A stretch of DNA of 64,000 nt, taken from contig CANQMW010000003.1 in the NCBI GenBank assembly GCA_947625045.1, positions 62,001-126,000 of the forward strand, in the 5' to 3' direction. How positions within the stretch are numbered: position 1 is the first letter of the stretch; every line of letters starts with the position of its first letter. The notes under the pieces are model-generated. The model saw only the letters and a program-made list of their open reading frames with translations. It searched no databases and was not told the origin of the DNA. Shown here piece by piece: positions 9,723 to 19,086 of the stretch. The translations under genes and the position numbers were made by a program. The stretch is from an uncultured Oscillospiraceae bacterium (GTDB taxonomy: Bacteria; Bacillota; Clostridia; Oscillospirales; Oscillospiraceae).

Positions 9723-10817
9723 TTATAATAGCTTTTTCAGCGCCTCCGCCGCCATTCTGAGACCCCCCAATGGCCCGGGATGCAGGTGGTCCCCGCTGTC
9801 CCAGCTCATGTCCATGCGGTCGGGCTGATCGTCGCTCCGCAGTACGGCGTCAAAGTCCAGAATGCCGTCAAAGAGGGCAGCCCCCTCCCCCCGGAGCCAG
9901 GCGTTGAATTTGGCCCGCTCCGCCTCCTGGCCGGGGCCGAAGCCCTCGCAGCCCATGCAGGGCGGCACCGTGGCGGCGTACAGGGCGAGGCCTTTTGCCC
10001 GCACCTCGCCGACCAGGTCTTGGAACGCCGCCGCCAGCATCCCGGCGTCCACCCAGTCCGGCGCGGCGGGGTCCGCCACATGGCCGAAGTCGTTGGTGCC
10101 GATGGCGATCACTATGCCGGTGACGCCGGATTCATCCAGCGCGTCCCGCCCGAAACGCTCCATGCCCGCCCGGCCGTAGTTCCGGGTGGCGGGCGAGGCG
10201 GGGCCGTGGAGCAGGCGGTTGCCGCCGATGCCCTTGTTGATGAGGGCGAGGCCGGGACGGCGCGTCAAAAGCGCCTCGGCCAAAGGAGCGGTCCACATGC
10301 CCATTTGCGTGATGGAGTCGCCGAAGCACACCAGCGCCCCGGCGTCATCGCCTGCAAGCACCTCCACCGAGGATATGGCGGGCACGGAGGCGCCGCCCTC
10401 TACCGCGATGGTGTCGAACTGGCCTCCGGCGGTGAAGTCCCCGGCACAGCTCGCGTGCACATCCGCCCGGATGCAGTTGCCCGAGCCCGCGGCGCTGGCC
10501 AGCGCCATCCGCACCCGGAGGCAGGCGCCCCGCTCAACGGTGAGGTCCACCGGGTCGGACCACAGCTCCTCCCCCGGCTCGATGGATACGCCCTCTTCCC
10601 CGCCGAAGGTGACCGGAACATACGCCCCGCCCGCGGACGCCGCCGCCCGGCCTATCAACATAGGCCGCCGGCCCTCCCGGTTTGAAAGGCGCAAACGGAC
10701 CGCGCTGCCCGCTATGGCGCTGCGGAAGGACAGCAGACATGTCCTGCCCTTCCAGGCGGGCTGCATCCCCAGTATATCCGTGTGGGCCTGGCCCCAGGCG
10801 CTGACCCAGTGTGCCAT
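9723..10817 (-). CDS. SGNH/GDSL-family hydrolase (probable carbohydrate acetylesterase)
   Basis: Esterase of the SGNH superfamily, 364 residues. An N-terminal beta-rich domain of about 150 residues precedes the catalytic domain. Block I is FGDSIT with the nucleophilic Ser, block II has GIGGNR, block III GTND, and block V DHLHP supplies the Asp-His pair. The two-domain layout resembles carbohydrate esterases that deacetylate plant polysaccharides, and no signal peptide is seen. It lies between two glycosidase genes and is convergent with the mannosidase and divergent from the GH3 gene. Removal of O-acetyl groups from imported mannan or glucomannan oligosaccharides is the likely role, inferred from context. 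Confidence 0.85.
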   Translation of the reverse strand: MAHWVSAWGQAHTDILGMQPAWKGRTCLLSFRSAIAGSAVRLRLSNREGRRPMLIGRAAASAGGAYVPVTFGGEEGVSIEPGEELWSDPVDLTVERGACLRVRMALASAAGSGNCIRADVHASCAGDFTAGGQFDTIAVEGGASVPAISSVEVLAGDDAGALVCFGDSITQMGMWTAPLAEALLTRRPGLALINKGIGGNRLLHGPASPATRNYGRAGMERFGRDALDESGVTGIVIAIGTNDFGHVADPAAPDWVDAGMLAAAFQDLVGEVRAKGLALYAATVPPCMGCEGFGPGQEAERAKFNAWLRGEGAALFDGILDFDAVLRSDDQPDRMDMSWDSGDHLHPGPLGGLRMAAEALKKLL

Positions 10818-10887
10818 ACGGCTCCCCCCTTTTCTTTTTGTTCATACGACCATTATAGCACAAATGACGATATCGGAGGTATCCCCC

Positions 10888-13296
10888 ATGAAAAAGTGGA
10901 CGCGCGCGCTGTACCAGCCCAACCTGCCCCTGACCCCCGCGGGCTACGTGACCGCGGGCCCGGCGCACATCGCCCTGTCCCGGCGGGCCGCCCGGGAGGG
11001 CATGGTACTCTTGAAAAATGAAAACGCCCTCCTGCCCCTGGACCCGGCAAAACCCGTGGCCCTGGTGGGCAAGGCCGCCTTTGACTATGTGAAGGGCGGC
11101 GGGGGCAGCGGCGACGTGACCGTGGCCTACGTGAAGAACCTGTACGACGGTCTGAAGGAGCAGGGCGTGGCCGTTGACGAGCCCCTTTGCAGCTACTACC
11201 GGGACTATACCGCGGCCCGCTATGCCGCCGGGGACCAGCCGGGCATGATGGCGGAGCCGGAGGTGCCCCGGGACCTGCTGGCGGCGGCCCGGAAGACGGC
11301 GGACACGGCCATCGTAGTGCTGAGCCGCTTCTCCGGGGAGGGCTGGGACCGCTCCGACGTGGAGTTCATCGACCCCAACAACCCCTGGCCCCATGAGACC
11401 AGCCTGCCCCAGATCGCGGGAAAGCTGTTCCCCAAGGGGGACTTCTACCGCTCCGACGCCGAGACGGCCATGGTGGAGGCGGTGTGCGCCCTCTTCGACC
11501 GGGTGGTGCTTGTGCTGAACGTGGGCGGCGTGATGGACGTGTCCTGGCTCAAGGACGACAGCCGCATCGGCGCGGCTCTGCTTGCCTATCAGGGGGGCAT
11601 GGAGGGCGGCTGCGCCGCGGCGGAGCTGCTGGTGGGCAAAGCGAGCCCCTGCGGGAAGCTTCCCGACACCTACGCTCAGGATATAGACGACTGGCCCTCT
11701 ACGGCGGGGTTCCACGACTCCCCCTGGTACGTGGACTACACCGAGGACATCTACGTGGGCTACCGGTACTTCAACACCCTGCCCGGGGCGGCGGAGAAGG
11801 TGTGCTACGGCTTCGGCTACGGCCTTTCCTATACCACCTTTGACATAAAACCCCTGTCCGCCGGGGAGAAGGACGGCGTCATCCATATCGCCGCCCAGGT
11901 CGCCAACACCGGCGCCTTCCCCGGAAAGGAGGTCGTCCAGGTCTACTACAGCGCCCCCCGGGGAAAGCTGCAAAAGCCCGCCAGGGTCCTGGCCGCCTTC
12001 CACAAGACGGCGGAACTGACCCCCGGCGAGAGCGAGACGGCCATCCTCTCCTTCCCTGTTTCGGACATGGCCAGCTTCGACGACCTGGGCAAGGTCCAGG
12101 CCGCCGCATGGGTCCTGGAGGCGGGCACATATAAGCTCTATCTGGGCGATTCCCTGGCCAATGCAAAGGAGCTGGACTTTGCCTACGAGCAGAGGGAGAC
12201 GGCCGTGACGGAACAGCTTGAAAGCCTCTTGGCCCCCTCCCACCTCAAGGAGCGTCTGCTGGCCGACGGCACATACGAACCCCTGCCCGCCGCCCCGGCC
12301 ATCGACACCAACGCCACCGTCCTCACGCCCCTGGGGGATATCACGGAGGCGGTGGCCCCCGCCGTACGGGGACGGGAGCGGTACCTCCTGATGAAGTCCC
12401 TGGCGGAGGGGGCGCGGCCCCTCTCCGACGTGGCAGAGGGGAAGCTCTCTCTGGACGGGTTCCTGGCGCAGCTGTCCGACGGCGACCTTATCCACCTGCT
12501 GGGCGGCCAGCCCAATACCTCCGTGTCCAACACCTTCGGCATCGGGAACCTCCCCGAATACGGCGTGCCCGACATCACCACCGCCGACGGTCCCGCGGGC
12601 CTGCGGGTCTGGCCGGAGACGGGGGTGTGCACCACCGCCTGGCCCTGCGCCACCCTCCTGGCCGCCACGTGGGATAAGGCTCTTGTCCGGGCCGTGGGCG
12701 CCGCCGCGGCGGAGGAGGTCAAGGAGAACAACATCGCCGTGTGGCTGGCCCCGGCGGTGAACATCCACCGCAATCCCCTGTGCGGCCGGAACTTTGAGTA
12801 CTGGTCCGAGGACCCCCTGCTGGCGGGCACCCTGGCGGGGGCCATGGTGAAGGGCATCCAGTCTCAGCACGTGGCCGCCACGGTGAAGCACTTCGCCTGC
12901 AACGACAAGGAGACCAACCGGAAAAATTCCGACTCCCGCCTGTCCCAGCGGGCCCTGCGGGAGATATACCTGAAGGCCTTTGAGATCATCGTAAAGACCG
13001 CCCAGCCCTGGGCCATCATGACCAGCTACAACATCATCAACGGCTGCCGGGCCTCGGAGAGCAGGGAGCTCTTGACCGACATCCTCCGGGGCGAGTGGGG
13101 CTACAAGGGCATGGTCATGACCGACTGGTGGAACAACGCCGAGCACTATAAGGAGGTCCTGGCGGGCAACGACCTCAAAATGGCCACCGGCTACCCCGAG
13201 CGGCTGAAAGCCGCCCTGGACAAGGGCGCCATCTCCCGGGCCGACCTTCTGGCCTGCGCCAAACGGGTGCTGGAGCTGATACTCAAAATAGACTGA
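10888..13296 (+). CDS. GH3 glycoside hydrolase with swapped domain order
   Basis: GH3 glycosidase of 802 residues, probably a beta-glucosidase. The domain order is reversed relative to most GH3 enzymes. The alpha/beta sandwich (GH3-C, beginning with the LLKNENALLPL motif) is N-terminal, then a fibronectin-III-like domain (VQVYYSAP region, about residues 350-420), then the (beta/alpha)8 barrel (about 530-800). The barrel holds KHFACNDKETNR and the nucleophile Asp in VMTDWWNN (D746). Such swapped GH3 enzymes are known from rumen clostridia. There is no signal peptide. The ATG at 10888 follows GGAGG by 9 bases. With the mannosidase it would process mixed glucose/mannose beta-linked oligosaccharides; specificity is inferred. 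Confidence 0.92.
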   Translation: MKKWTRALYQPNLPLTPAGYVTAGPAHIALSRRAAREGMVLLKNENALLPLDPAKPVALVGKAAFDYVKGGGGSGDVTVAYVKNLYDGLKEQGVAVDEPLCSYYRDYTAARYAAGDQPGMMAEPEVPRDLLAAARKTADTAIVVLSRFSGEGWDRSDVEFIDPNNPWPHETSLPQIAGKLFPKGDFYRSDAETAMVEAVCALFDRVVLVLNVGGVMDVSWLKDDSRIGAALLAYQGGMEGGCAAAELLVGKASPCGKLPDTYAQDIDDWPSTAGFHDSPWYVDYTEDIYVGYRYFNTLPGAAEKVCYGFGYGLSYTTFDIKPLSAGEKDGVIHIAAQVANTGAFPGKEVVQVYYSAPRGKLQKPARVLAAFHKTAELTPGESETAILSFPVSDMASFDDLGKVQAAAWVLEAGTYKLYLGDSLANAKELDFAYEQRETAVTEQLESLLAPSHLKERLLADGTYEPLPAAPAIDTNATVLTPLGDITEAVAPAVRGRERYLLMKSLAEGARPLSDVAEGKLSLDGFLAQLSDGDLIHLLGGQPNTSVSNTFGIGNLPEYGVPDITTADGPAGLRVWPETGVCTTAWPCATLLAATWDKALVRAVGAAAAEEVKENNIAVWLAPAVNIHRNPLCGRNFEYWSEDPLLAGTLAGAMVKGIQSQHVAATVKHFACNDKETNRKNSDSRLSQRALREIYLKAFEIIVKTAQPWAIMTSYNIINGCRASESRELLTDILRGEWGYKGMVMTDWWNNAEHYKEVLAGNDLKMATGYPERLKAALDKGAISRADLLACAKRVLELILKID

Positions 13297-13309
13297 CGCG
13301 CATAACAAG

Positions 13310-13341
13310 GCCCCCGGCAGAGCATCTGCCGGGGGCACACT
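13310..13341 (+). terminator. Intrinsic terminator after GH3 gene
   Basis: Eleven-base arms GCCCCCGGCAG (13310-13320) and CTGCCGGGGGC (13326-13336) with a 5-base loop, followed by ACACTTTTTC. It also lies just past the stop of the convergent esterase gene. Confidence 0.88.
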
Positions 13342-13344
13342 TTT

Positions 13345-14220
13345 TCAGACTCGGCTTAAGAAGAAATCGCACTCCTCCTGGTTGCAGGCGTCCGCCTCTT
13401 TAAGGCGCATATTGAGATGGAACACGTGGCCCATGTGCTCCTGCCCGGCCTCGCCCCAGCATTTATACACGTAGGGCACGCCCTGCTCCCGGAGCTTTTC
13501 GCACAGGGGCGCTGCCTGGTCCCGGAGGAAGTCGTATTGGCTCGTCATCACGTAGGCCGGCGGGAAGGCGGGCGTGATGTGGCTCAGCGTATCCATCTGG
13601 GGCAGATACCGGTCCGGGTCCGGGCCAAGATAGGCCCCCAGGGTGGCGTAGCTGCCCGGGTCCCACTCCCGCTCCGGCCGGACCTGGTACTGGCCGCAGT
13701 TGAGGGCCACCGCCCGGAACCGTATGGGCGGCATCTTCAGATCAAAAAGCGCGGCATAGGCCGGGTCCGTGACCATGGCGGCGTACTGGCAGGCAAGCTG
13801 CCCCCCGGCGGAGTCTCCCACCATGAAGAGCTTATCCATATCCATGCCATAGTCCCCGGCATGGGCGGCAAGCCAGGTGAACACGGCGTTCGTGTCCTCC
13901 ACCGCCGCGGGGAAGGGATGCTCCGGCGCCAGGCGGTAGGTGAAGTTCACCACGGCGAAGCCCCGGCGGGCAAGGTCCATGCAGTAGTACTGATACCGTT
14001 CCTTGTCCCCATAGACCCAGCCGCCCCCGTGGACGCTGACAATGATGGGAAGCGTATCCTCCCCGGCGGCCCGGGGCCGGTATACGTCCAGGCTGTTCTC
14101 TTTCCCGTGGGGGCCGTAGCATATGTTGTCGAAGCGAACCACGTCCGCTGGCGTCGTGAGCCCCGCGTCCCGCACGTCGTCCCCCGCTTTAAAGGTCCTG
14201 CGGATGTCCCGATAGTCCAT
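13345..14220 (-). CDS. Alpha/beta hydrolase, HSL-type esterase
   Basis: Esterase of the hormone-sensitive-lipase branch of the alpha/beta-hydrolase fold, 291 residues. The oxyanion-hole motif HGGGW is near residue 64, the nucleophile elbow GDSAGG near residue 138, and a late His occurs in the HMGHVFH region. It has no signal peptide. It closes the carbohydrate locus and converges on the GH3 gene, sharing the terminator region. Its neighbours suggest a second acetyl esterase acting on imported oligosaccharides; family members are broad-specificity short-chain esterases, so the substrate is uncertain. Confidence 0.88.
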   Translation of the reverse strand: MDYRDIRRTFKAGDDVRDAGLTTPADVVRFDNICYGPHGKENSLDVYRPRAAGEDTLPIIVSVHGGGWVYGDKERYQYYCMDLARRGFAVVNFTYRLAPEHPFPAAVEDTNAVFTWLAAHAGDYGMDMDKLFMVGDSAGGQLACQYAAMVTDPAYAALFDLKMPPIRFRAVALNCGQYQVRPEREWDPGSYATLGAYLGPDPDRYLPQMDTLSHITPAFPPAYVMTSQYDFLRDQAAPLCEKLREQGVPYVYKCWGEAGQEHMGHVFHLNMRLKEADACNQEECDFFLSRV

Positions 14221-14311
14221 GACCGTCTCCCCTTTTTCGTATTTTCCCCATGATACTACGTTCTCCGCCCCCCGGCAAGTCCATAAACCGCCCGTATATA
14301 CGTGGATTCTG

Positions 14312-14340
14312 TTGATTTCCTGAAAAAAGCATGATACAAT
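14312..14340 (+). promoter_or_regulatory. Promoter of the hybrid histidine kinase gene
   Basis: TTGATT (14312-14317), a 17-base spacer and TACAAT (14335-14340), 55 bases upstream of ATG 14396. Confidence 0.75.
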
Positions 14341-14395
14341 GCATTATGGGAAACCGCAAGAATGGGTGAGTTTTTCCCAAGGAGAAGCAGCCGGT

Positions 14396-17350
14396 ATGGA
14401 AAAATGGCGCCAAAAATACAGGACCGTCCTTTTAATGGGTATCGTGGCCGCCGCCGTGGTGCTCATCGCCTTCGTATATTTTCACTTCATCTCCCAGCGC
14501 ATCTATGACGACAGCACCGTCCACCTGAAGGAGATATACAGCCAGGTGAGCCGGTCCTTCGGCGCGTTCATGGAGCGCAACTGGGGCTTTCTGGACAGCT
14601 GCGACGAGTATCTCGTCCAGGCGCAGGGGGACAAGGAGGCCATCTGCGGCTTCCTCGGCCGGGAGCAGGACTACTGGAACTTCACGCAGTTTTACTTTCT
14701 CTCCTCTGAGGACCGGACCTGCCTGACCCCCGGCGGCCGGATCATGGACGTCCCGGACGGGGCGGAATGGGACCAGCTGTACCCCGACTCCGAGCCCATC
14801 ATGGCCGGCGGCGACGAGGATATCACCGTATTCGCCGCGCCGGTGCAGCCCGGCTCCTTCGCCGGCTACAACTACGACGCCATCGCCGTCAGCTACAATA
14901 ACGCGGACCTGGCGGAGGCGCTGAACGTGACCGCCTTCTCCGGCAACGGCCGCTGCTTCATCATCAGCAATGACGGAAGCGTACTGCTGTCCACCCTCAC
15001 CGGCGGCAACGTGTTCACCAACTACCTCACCTATTTAAGTGCCGCCTCGGACCTGACGGATGAGGAACTTTCCCAGATCGAGGCGGACTGGCAGGATGGT
15101 ACGGACAACGTCCTGCGCTGCACCATCGGCGGGTTAGACTGCTTCATCCTCTACCAGCCCCTGGGCTATCAGGACTATACCCTTCTCAGCGCCGTGCCCC
15201 GCTCCGCCGTCAGCGCCGGGTTCCTGTCCGTGCAGAAGGCCACCATCACCGTGGGCGCGCTGGTCTTCTCCCTGGTTGGCGCACTGATCGTCACCATGCT
15301 CATCCTCCGCAGCCGGCAGATATCACGTCAGAACCGGACAGAGCTGCAGTACCGGGAGCGGATGTTCGACGTGCTGTCCAACAGCGTGGACGACATCTTC
15401 CTCATGCTGGACAGCGCCCGCTTCCAGGTGGACTACATAAGTCCCAACATCCAGCGCCTGCTGGGCCTGGACCCCAGGGATGTGCAGATAAACATCCGGG
15501 TGCTGGAGAGATGCACCGTCAGCCACAAGGTCATCATCCCCCGGGAAGAGCTGGACGCCATCCCCCTGAACGGCAGCCGGGACTGGGACTATGAGTACAT
15601 GCACCAGACCACCGGCGAGCGGCGGTACTACCGGATGCGGGTGTACCGCATGGACATCCAGAACACGGAGAAGTTCATCATGGTGCTGTCCGACCGCACC
15701 CAGGAGCGGCAGATGAACCAGCATCTCCAGGAGGCCCTGGACGCCGCCCAGAGCGCCAATGAGGCGAAATCCAACTTCCTGTCCAACATGTCCCATGACA
15801 TCCGCACCCCCATGAACGCCATCGTGGGCTTCGCCATGCTGCTGCAGCGGGAGGCGGACGACCCGGAGAAGGTCCGGGAGTACACCGGCAAGATCACCGC
15901 CTCCAGCCACCACCTCCTCAGCCTCATCAACGACGTGCTGGACATGTCCAAGATCGAGAGCGGCAAGACCAGCCTGAACGTGGACCGGTTCTCTCTCCCG
16001 GAGCTTTTGGAGGACCTGAACATCATCCTCACCCCCCAGGCCAAGGCCAAGAACCAGACCTTCCGCATCCACGTCCACGGCACGCCCCCGGAGCAGATCA
16101 TGGGCGACAAGCTGCGCCTGAACCAGATCCTGATAAACCTGATGTCCAACGCCGTGAAGTACACCCCCGACGGCGGCCATATCGACTTCTCCGTCACGGA
16201 CCTGCCCGCCGCGCCTCAGTACGTGAAGCTGCGCTTCACGGTGGAGGACGACGGCATCGGCATGAGCGAGGAATTCCAGAAGCACGTCTTTGACGCCTTC
16301 AGCCGGGAGGAGAGCGACCTCATCAGCCAGATCCAGGGCACTGGCCTGGGCATGGCCATCACCAAGAACCTGGTGGACCTGATGGGCGGTATCATCAAGG
16401 TGGAGAGCGTCCCCGGCCAGGGCAGCACCTTCACGGTGGAGCTGTCCTTCCTCCTGCCGGAGCAGGAGGCGGCCGCCACCTGGTTCCGCGATAAGGTGAC
16501 CCGCATGCTGGTTGCCGACGACGAGGAGGAGGTCTGCCGGGTGATCCAGGAGCTGATGCGGGACACCGGCGTGGCTGTATCCTACGTCACCGACGGCGCG
16601 GCAGCGGTAGCCGAGGCCGTGCGGGCCTACCGGGATGGCCATGCGTACAACGTCATCCTCCTGGACTGGAAGATGCCCGATCTGGACGGTGTGGACGCCG
16701 CCCGGGCCATCCAGGACCAGATAGGCGAGCACGTGCCCATCATGGTGCTCACCGGCTACGACTGGGGGGAGATCGAGGACGAGGCCAAGACCGCGGGCAT
16801 CGACGCGTTCATGCCCAAGCCCTTCTTCGTCTCCACCTTCTGGCAGGCCATCAAGCCCATGTTCCCCGACCAGGCGGAGGATAAGGACGATAAGCCCGGC
16901 GCCGGCGACAGCGTCATGAACGGACTGCTGTTTTTGGTGGCGGAGGACAACGCGCTGAACGCGGAGATCCTGACAGAGCTATTGGACATTGAGGGGGCGA
17001 AGTGCGACCTGGCGCCCAACGGCCAGAAGGCGGTGGAGCTGTTTGAAGCCTCCCGGCCCGGGCAGTACGACATGGTCCTGATGGACGTGCAGATGCCCGT
17101 CATGAACGGCTACGAGGCCACCAGGGCCATCCGGGCAAGCTCCCATCCCGACGCCCGGACCATCCCCATCGTGGCCATGACCGCCAACACCTTCGCCGAG
17201 GATGTGCGCAACGCCATGGACGCGGGCATGGACGACCACCTGGGCAAGCCCATCGATATGGACGCCATGCGCAGGACCATCGGCCAGCTGATGGCCGCGA
17301 AGAGAGAACTCAAAAAGACAACGACGGACGCGCGAACCGCGGCAAAATGA
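14396..17350 (+). CDS. Hybrid sensor histidine kinase with PAS and two receiver domains
   Basis: Membrane phosphorelay kinase of 984 residues. Membrane helices lie near residues 10-31 and 281-305 and enclose an extracellular sensor of about 250 residues, Cache-like in length. A PAS domain follows (about 322-430), then HisKA with the phosphoacceptor in NMSHDIRTPMN (H467), an HATPase domain with an N-box (LINLMSNAVKYTP) and two receiver domains. Phosphoacceptor Asp residues are in LLDWKMPDLDG (D757) and LMDVQMPVMNG (D897). AAGGAGA precedes the ATG. No separate DNA-binding output is encoded next to it. The gene 10 bases downstream is an orphan solute-binding lipoprotein, which may present a ligand to the sensor. 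An Hpt domain was not seen. Confidence 0.92.
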   Translation: MEKWRQKYRTVLLMGIVAAAVVLIAFVYFHFISQRIYDDSTVHLKEIYSQVSRSFGAFMERNWGFLDSCDEYLVQAQGDKEAICGFLGREQDYWNFTQFYFLSSEDRTCLTPGGRIMDVPDGAEWDQLYPDSEPIMAGGDEDITVFAAPVQPGSFAGYNYDAIAVSYNNADLAEALNVTAFSGNGRCFIISNDGSVLLSTLTGGNVFTNYLTYLSAASDLTDEELSQIEADWQDGTDNVLRCTIGGLDCFILYQPLGYQDYTLLSAVPRSAVSAGFLSVQKATITVGALVFSLVGALIVTMLILRSRQISRQNRTELQYRERMFDVLSNSVDDIFLMLDSARFQVDYISPNIQRLLGLDPRDVQINIRVLERCTVSHKVIIPREELDAIPLNGSRDWDYEYMHQTTGERRYYRMRVYRMDIQNTEKFIMVLSDRTQERQMNQHLQEALDAAQSANEAKSNFLSNMSHDIRTPMNAIVGFAMLLQREADDPEKVREYTGKITASSHHLLSLINDVLDMSKIESGKTSLNVDRFSLPELLEDLNIILTPQAKAKNQTFRIHVHGTPPEQIMGDKLRLNQILINLMSNAVKYTPDGGHIDFSVTDLPAAPQYVKLRFTVEDDGIGMSEEFQKHVFDAFSREESDLISQIQGTGLGMAITKNLVDLMGGIIKVESVPGQGSTFTVELSFLLPEQEAAATWFRDKVTRMLVADDEEEVCRVIQELMRDTGVAVSYVTDGAAAVAEAVRAYRDGHAYNVILLDWKMPDLDGVDAARAIQDQIGEHVPIMVLTGYDWGEIEDEAKTAGIDAFMPKPFFVSTFWQAIKPMFPDQAEDKDDKPGAGDSVMNGLLFLVAEDNALNAEILTELLDIEGAKCDLAPNGQKAVELFEASRPGQYDMVLMDVQMPVMNGYEATRAIRASSHPDARTIPIVAMTANTFAEDVRNAMDAGMDDHLGKPIDMDAMRRTIGQLMAAKRELKKTTTDARTAAK

Positions 17351-17360
17351 GGATCGAGAT

Positions 17361-18686
17361 ATGAAAAAACGTTACACGCTCCTGCCCCTGCTCCTGGTGC
17401 TCATCATGCTGTTCACAGCCTGTGGGTCCGGGTCCGGCGGCACTTCTCCCTCCGAGCCCGCCGATGCCGACACCAACACCGGCGCTGACGCCAATGCCGC
17501 CGGAGACGGCCTGACCCTCACCATCATGGGCAAGGGCTCGGACCTGAACAAGACCTACATGCAGCGTATCTTTGCCCGGTACGAGGAGGCCACGGGGAAC
17601 CATATCGAGCCGGTCGTCGTACCGGACGCCGACTTCGAGACCGAGGCCCAGCAGCGCTTCGCCAACGGGGAGGGCACGGACCTCTTCCTGCACTTCCACA
17701 ACCGGGACCTGGACCGGTTCGACGTGGCCGGCGACTTCTGCTATCTGAACGATGAGGCCTGGGTCAGCGACCTCACAAACAGCGCCAAGAGCTACTGCCA
17801 GGACGAGGACGGCAACCTCCTGGGCCTGCCCTTCTGGGAAAATTCCGTGTCCGGCTGCTACTACAACAAGACCATCCTGGACAGTCTTGGCCTGAAGCCC
17901 GCCTTCACCCAGGCGGAGTTCGACACCCTCTGCCAGGCCCTGGCCGAGGTGGGCTATACCCCCCTGTGCTGGCCCGCCGACGGCTGCTCTTGGATGATGC
18001 AGTTCGCCCTGGACCCGGTGTTCGCCGACGATGAAGAGCTGCTGGACAAACTGAATGCCGGTGAGATCACCTACGCCGACATCCCCCAGGTCAAGGACAT
18101 GATCCAGTGGGTGCTGGACGCCGCCGGCCGGGGCTGGCTCGGCGACGACTATCTGGAGACCGGCTGGGACCAGATAAGCCCCACCCTGGCCTCCGGCGGC
18201 GCGGTCGTGACCTTTATATGGGACACCTGGTTCTACACGGATATGCAGACCGACGGCGACTACACCAAGGATGACTTCGCCCTCATGCCCGTGTTTTTGA
18301 ACACAGAGCCGGATGGCACCTACGAGGGCGGCAACCTCAATATGATGATGGTCAACAAGGCCGGCCCCCACGTGGAGGAGGCGCTGGAGTTCCTCCGCTT
18401 CTGCGCGGAGCCCGACAACTACAACGCCGCCTTTGATGGCATACCCACCGTGAACTGCTTCAAGGGCCAGACCACCAACATCCAGTCCGCCATGGTCACC
18501 GACGCCCAGGCCTCCGTCCGGGAGCATGAGCGGGTGTCCACCGCCAGCACCAAAATAGTCGGCTACAGCGGCGACGACATGAACGCGGCCATGGAGCGGC
18601 TGTTCCGCCGCCGGGTGGACGTGGACGGGTGCATACGGCTGATGGACGAGATGCGCCTGGCCGCCGCGGCCGCGGCTGTGAAATGA
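17361..18686 (+). CDS. Solute-binding lipoprotein, family 1, without permease partner
   Basis: Lipid-anchored extracellular binding protein of 441 residues. The signal peptide ends in the lipobox LFTAC, so the mature protein starts at about Cys 21 and is followed by a Gly/Ser-rich linker. The body has the family-1 (sugar-type) two-lobe layout, for example FWENSVSGCYYNKTILDSLGL without the run being unusual. It is co-transcribed with the hybrid kinase (10-base gap) and ends at a strong terminator. No permease or ATPase lies nearby. Either it feeds a distant ABC importer or it works as a ligand-sensing partner of the kinase; the second is an inference from gene order. Confidence 0.88.
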   Translation: MKKRYTLLPLLLVLIMLFTACGSGSGGTSPSEPADADTNTGADANAAGDGLTLTIMGKGSDLNKTYMQRIFARYEEATGNHIEPVVVPDADFETEAQQRFANGEGTDLFLHFHNRDLDRFDVAGDFCYLNDEAWVSDLTNSAKSYCQDEDGNLLGLPFWENSVSGCYYNKTILDSLGLKPAFTQAEFDTLCQALAEVGYTPLCWPADGCSWMMQFALDPVFADDEELLDKLNAGEITYADIPQVKDMIQWVLDAAGRGWLGDDYLETGWDQISPTLASGGAVVTFIWDTWFYTDMQTDGDYTKDDFALMPVFLNTEPDGTYEGGNLNMMMVNKAGPHVEEALEFLRFCAEPDNYNAAFDGIPTVNCFKGQTTNIQSAMVTDAQASVREHERVSTASTKIVGYSGDDMNAAMERLFRRRVDVDGCIRLMDEMRLAAAAAAVK

Positions 18687-18705
18687 AGGCATTGGAACAC
18701 AAGTC

Positions 18706-18738
18706 AAGAGGGCGGCGCGCGAAGCGCCGCCCTCTTTC
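18706..18738 (+). terminator. Strong intrinsic terminator
   Basis: Eleven-base arms GAGGGCGGCGC (18708-18718) and GCGCCGCCCTC (18724-18734) with a 5-base loop, extended by AA/TT pairing, then TTTC. It ends the kinase/binding-protein operon. Confidence 0.85.
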
Positions 18739-18794
18739 GCGCCGGTCCGACCCCGCGATTCAGGTCGTGATTATGTCGATTCAGGATAGAGCCG

Positions 18795-18823
18795 TTGACA
18801 AATCCTTTGGATACCTTGATAAT
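18795..18823 (+). promoter_or_regulatory. Promoter of the zinc-ribbon/GHKL kinase operon
   Basis: TTGACA (18795-18800), a 17-base spacer and GATAAT (18818-18823), 47 bases before ATG 18870. Confidence 0.78.
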
Positions 18824-18869
18824 ATTAAGTATGATCATCCCTATAATTATTTTGAAAGGAGCGGCAACG

Positions 18870-19055
18870 ATGAGAAAATGTGTGCGCTGCGGCGCGGAGA
18901 TGGATGAGGACTTCAAGTTCACCGGCGGCTTCGGCAACGTCATCCGGCGCAAGGGGCTGAGCACGAAGGCCCTCTACCCCAGTGCGGCGGTATGCTTTTC
19001 CTGCGGTGAGATATCCATCTTCGTGGAAGAAGAGGACCTGGAAAAGCTGAAATAA
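18870..19055 (+). CDS. Small zinc-ribbon protein
   Basis: A 61-residue protein with two Cys pairs, CVRC (C4, C7) and CFSC (C42, C45), the spacing of a treble-clef or rubredoxin-like zinc ribbon. The C-terminus is acidic (IFVEEEDLEKL). AAAGGAG stands 8 bases before the ATG and the promoter is clear. It is 31 bases upstream of the GHKL kinase gene and so probably in one transcript. No enzymatic motif is visible. It could be a nucleic-acid or protein-binding accessory, but the function is unknown. Confidence 0.8.
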   Translation: MRKCVRCGAEMDEDFKFTGGFGNVIRRKGLSTKALYPSAAVCFSCGEISIFVEEEDLEKLK

Positions 19056-19086
19056 TACAGCGAAAAACATGAAGGGAGAACCGGGG

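Noticed and set aside
10534-13338. 900-codon minus-strand frame opposite the GH3 gene
   Set aside because: It is a shadow of high-GC coding sequence. The plus frame has all GH3 motifs and a proper RBS.
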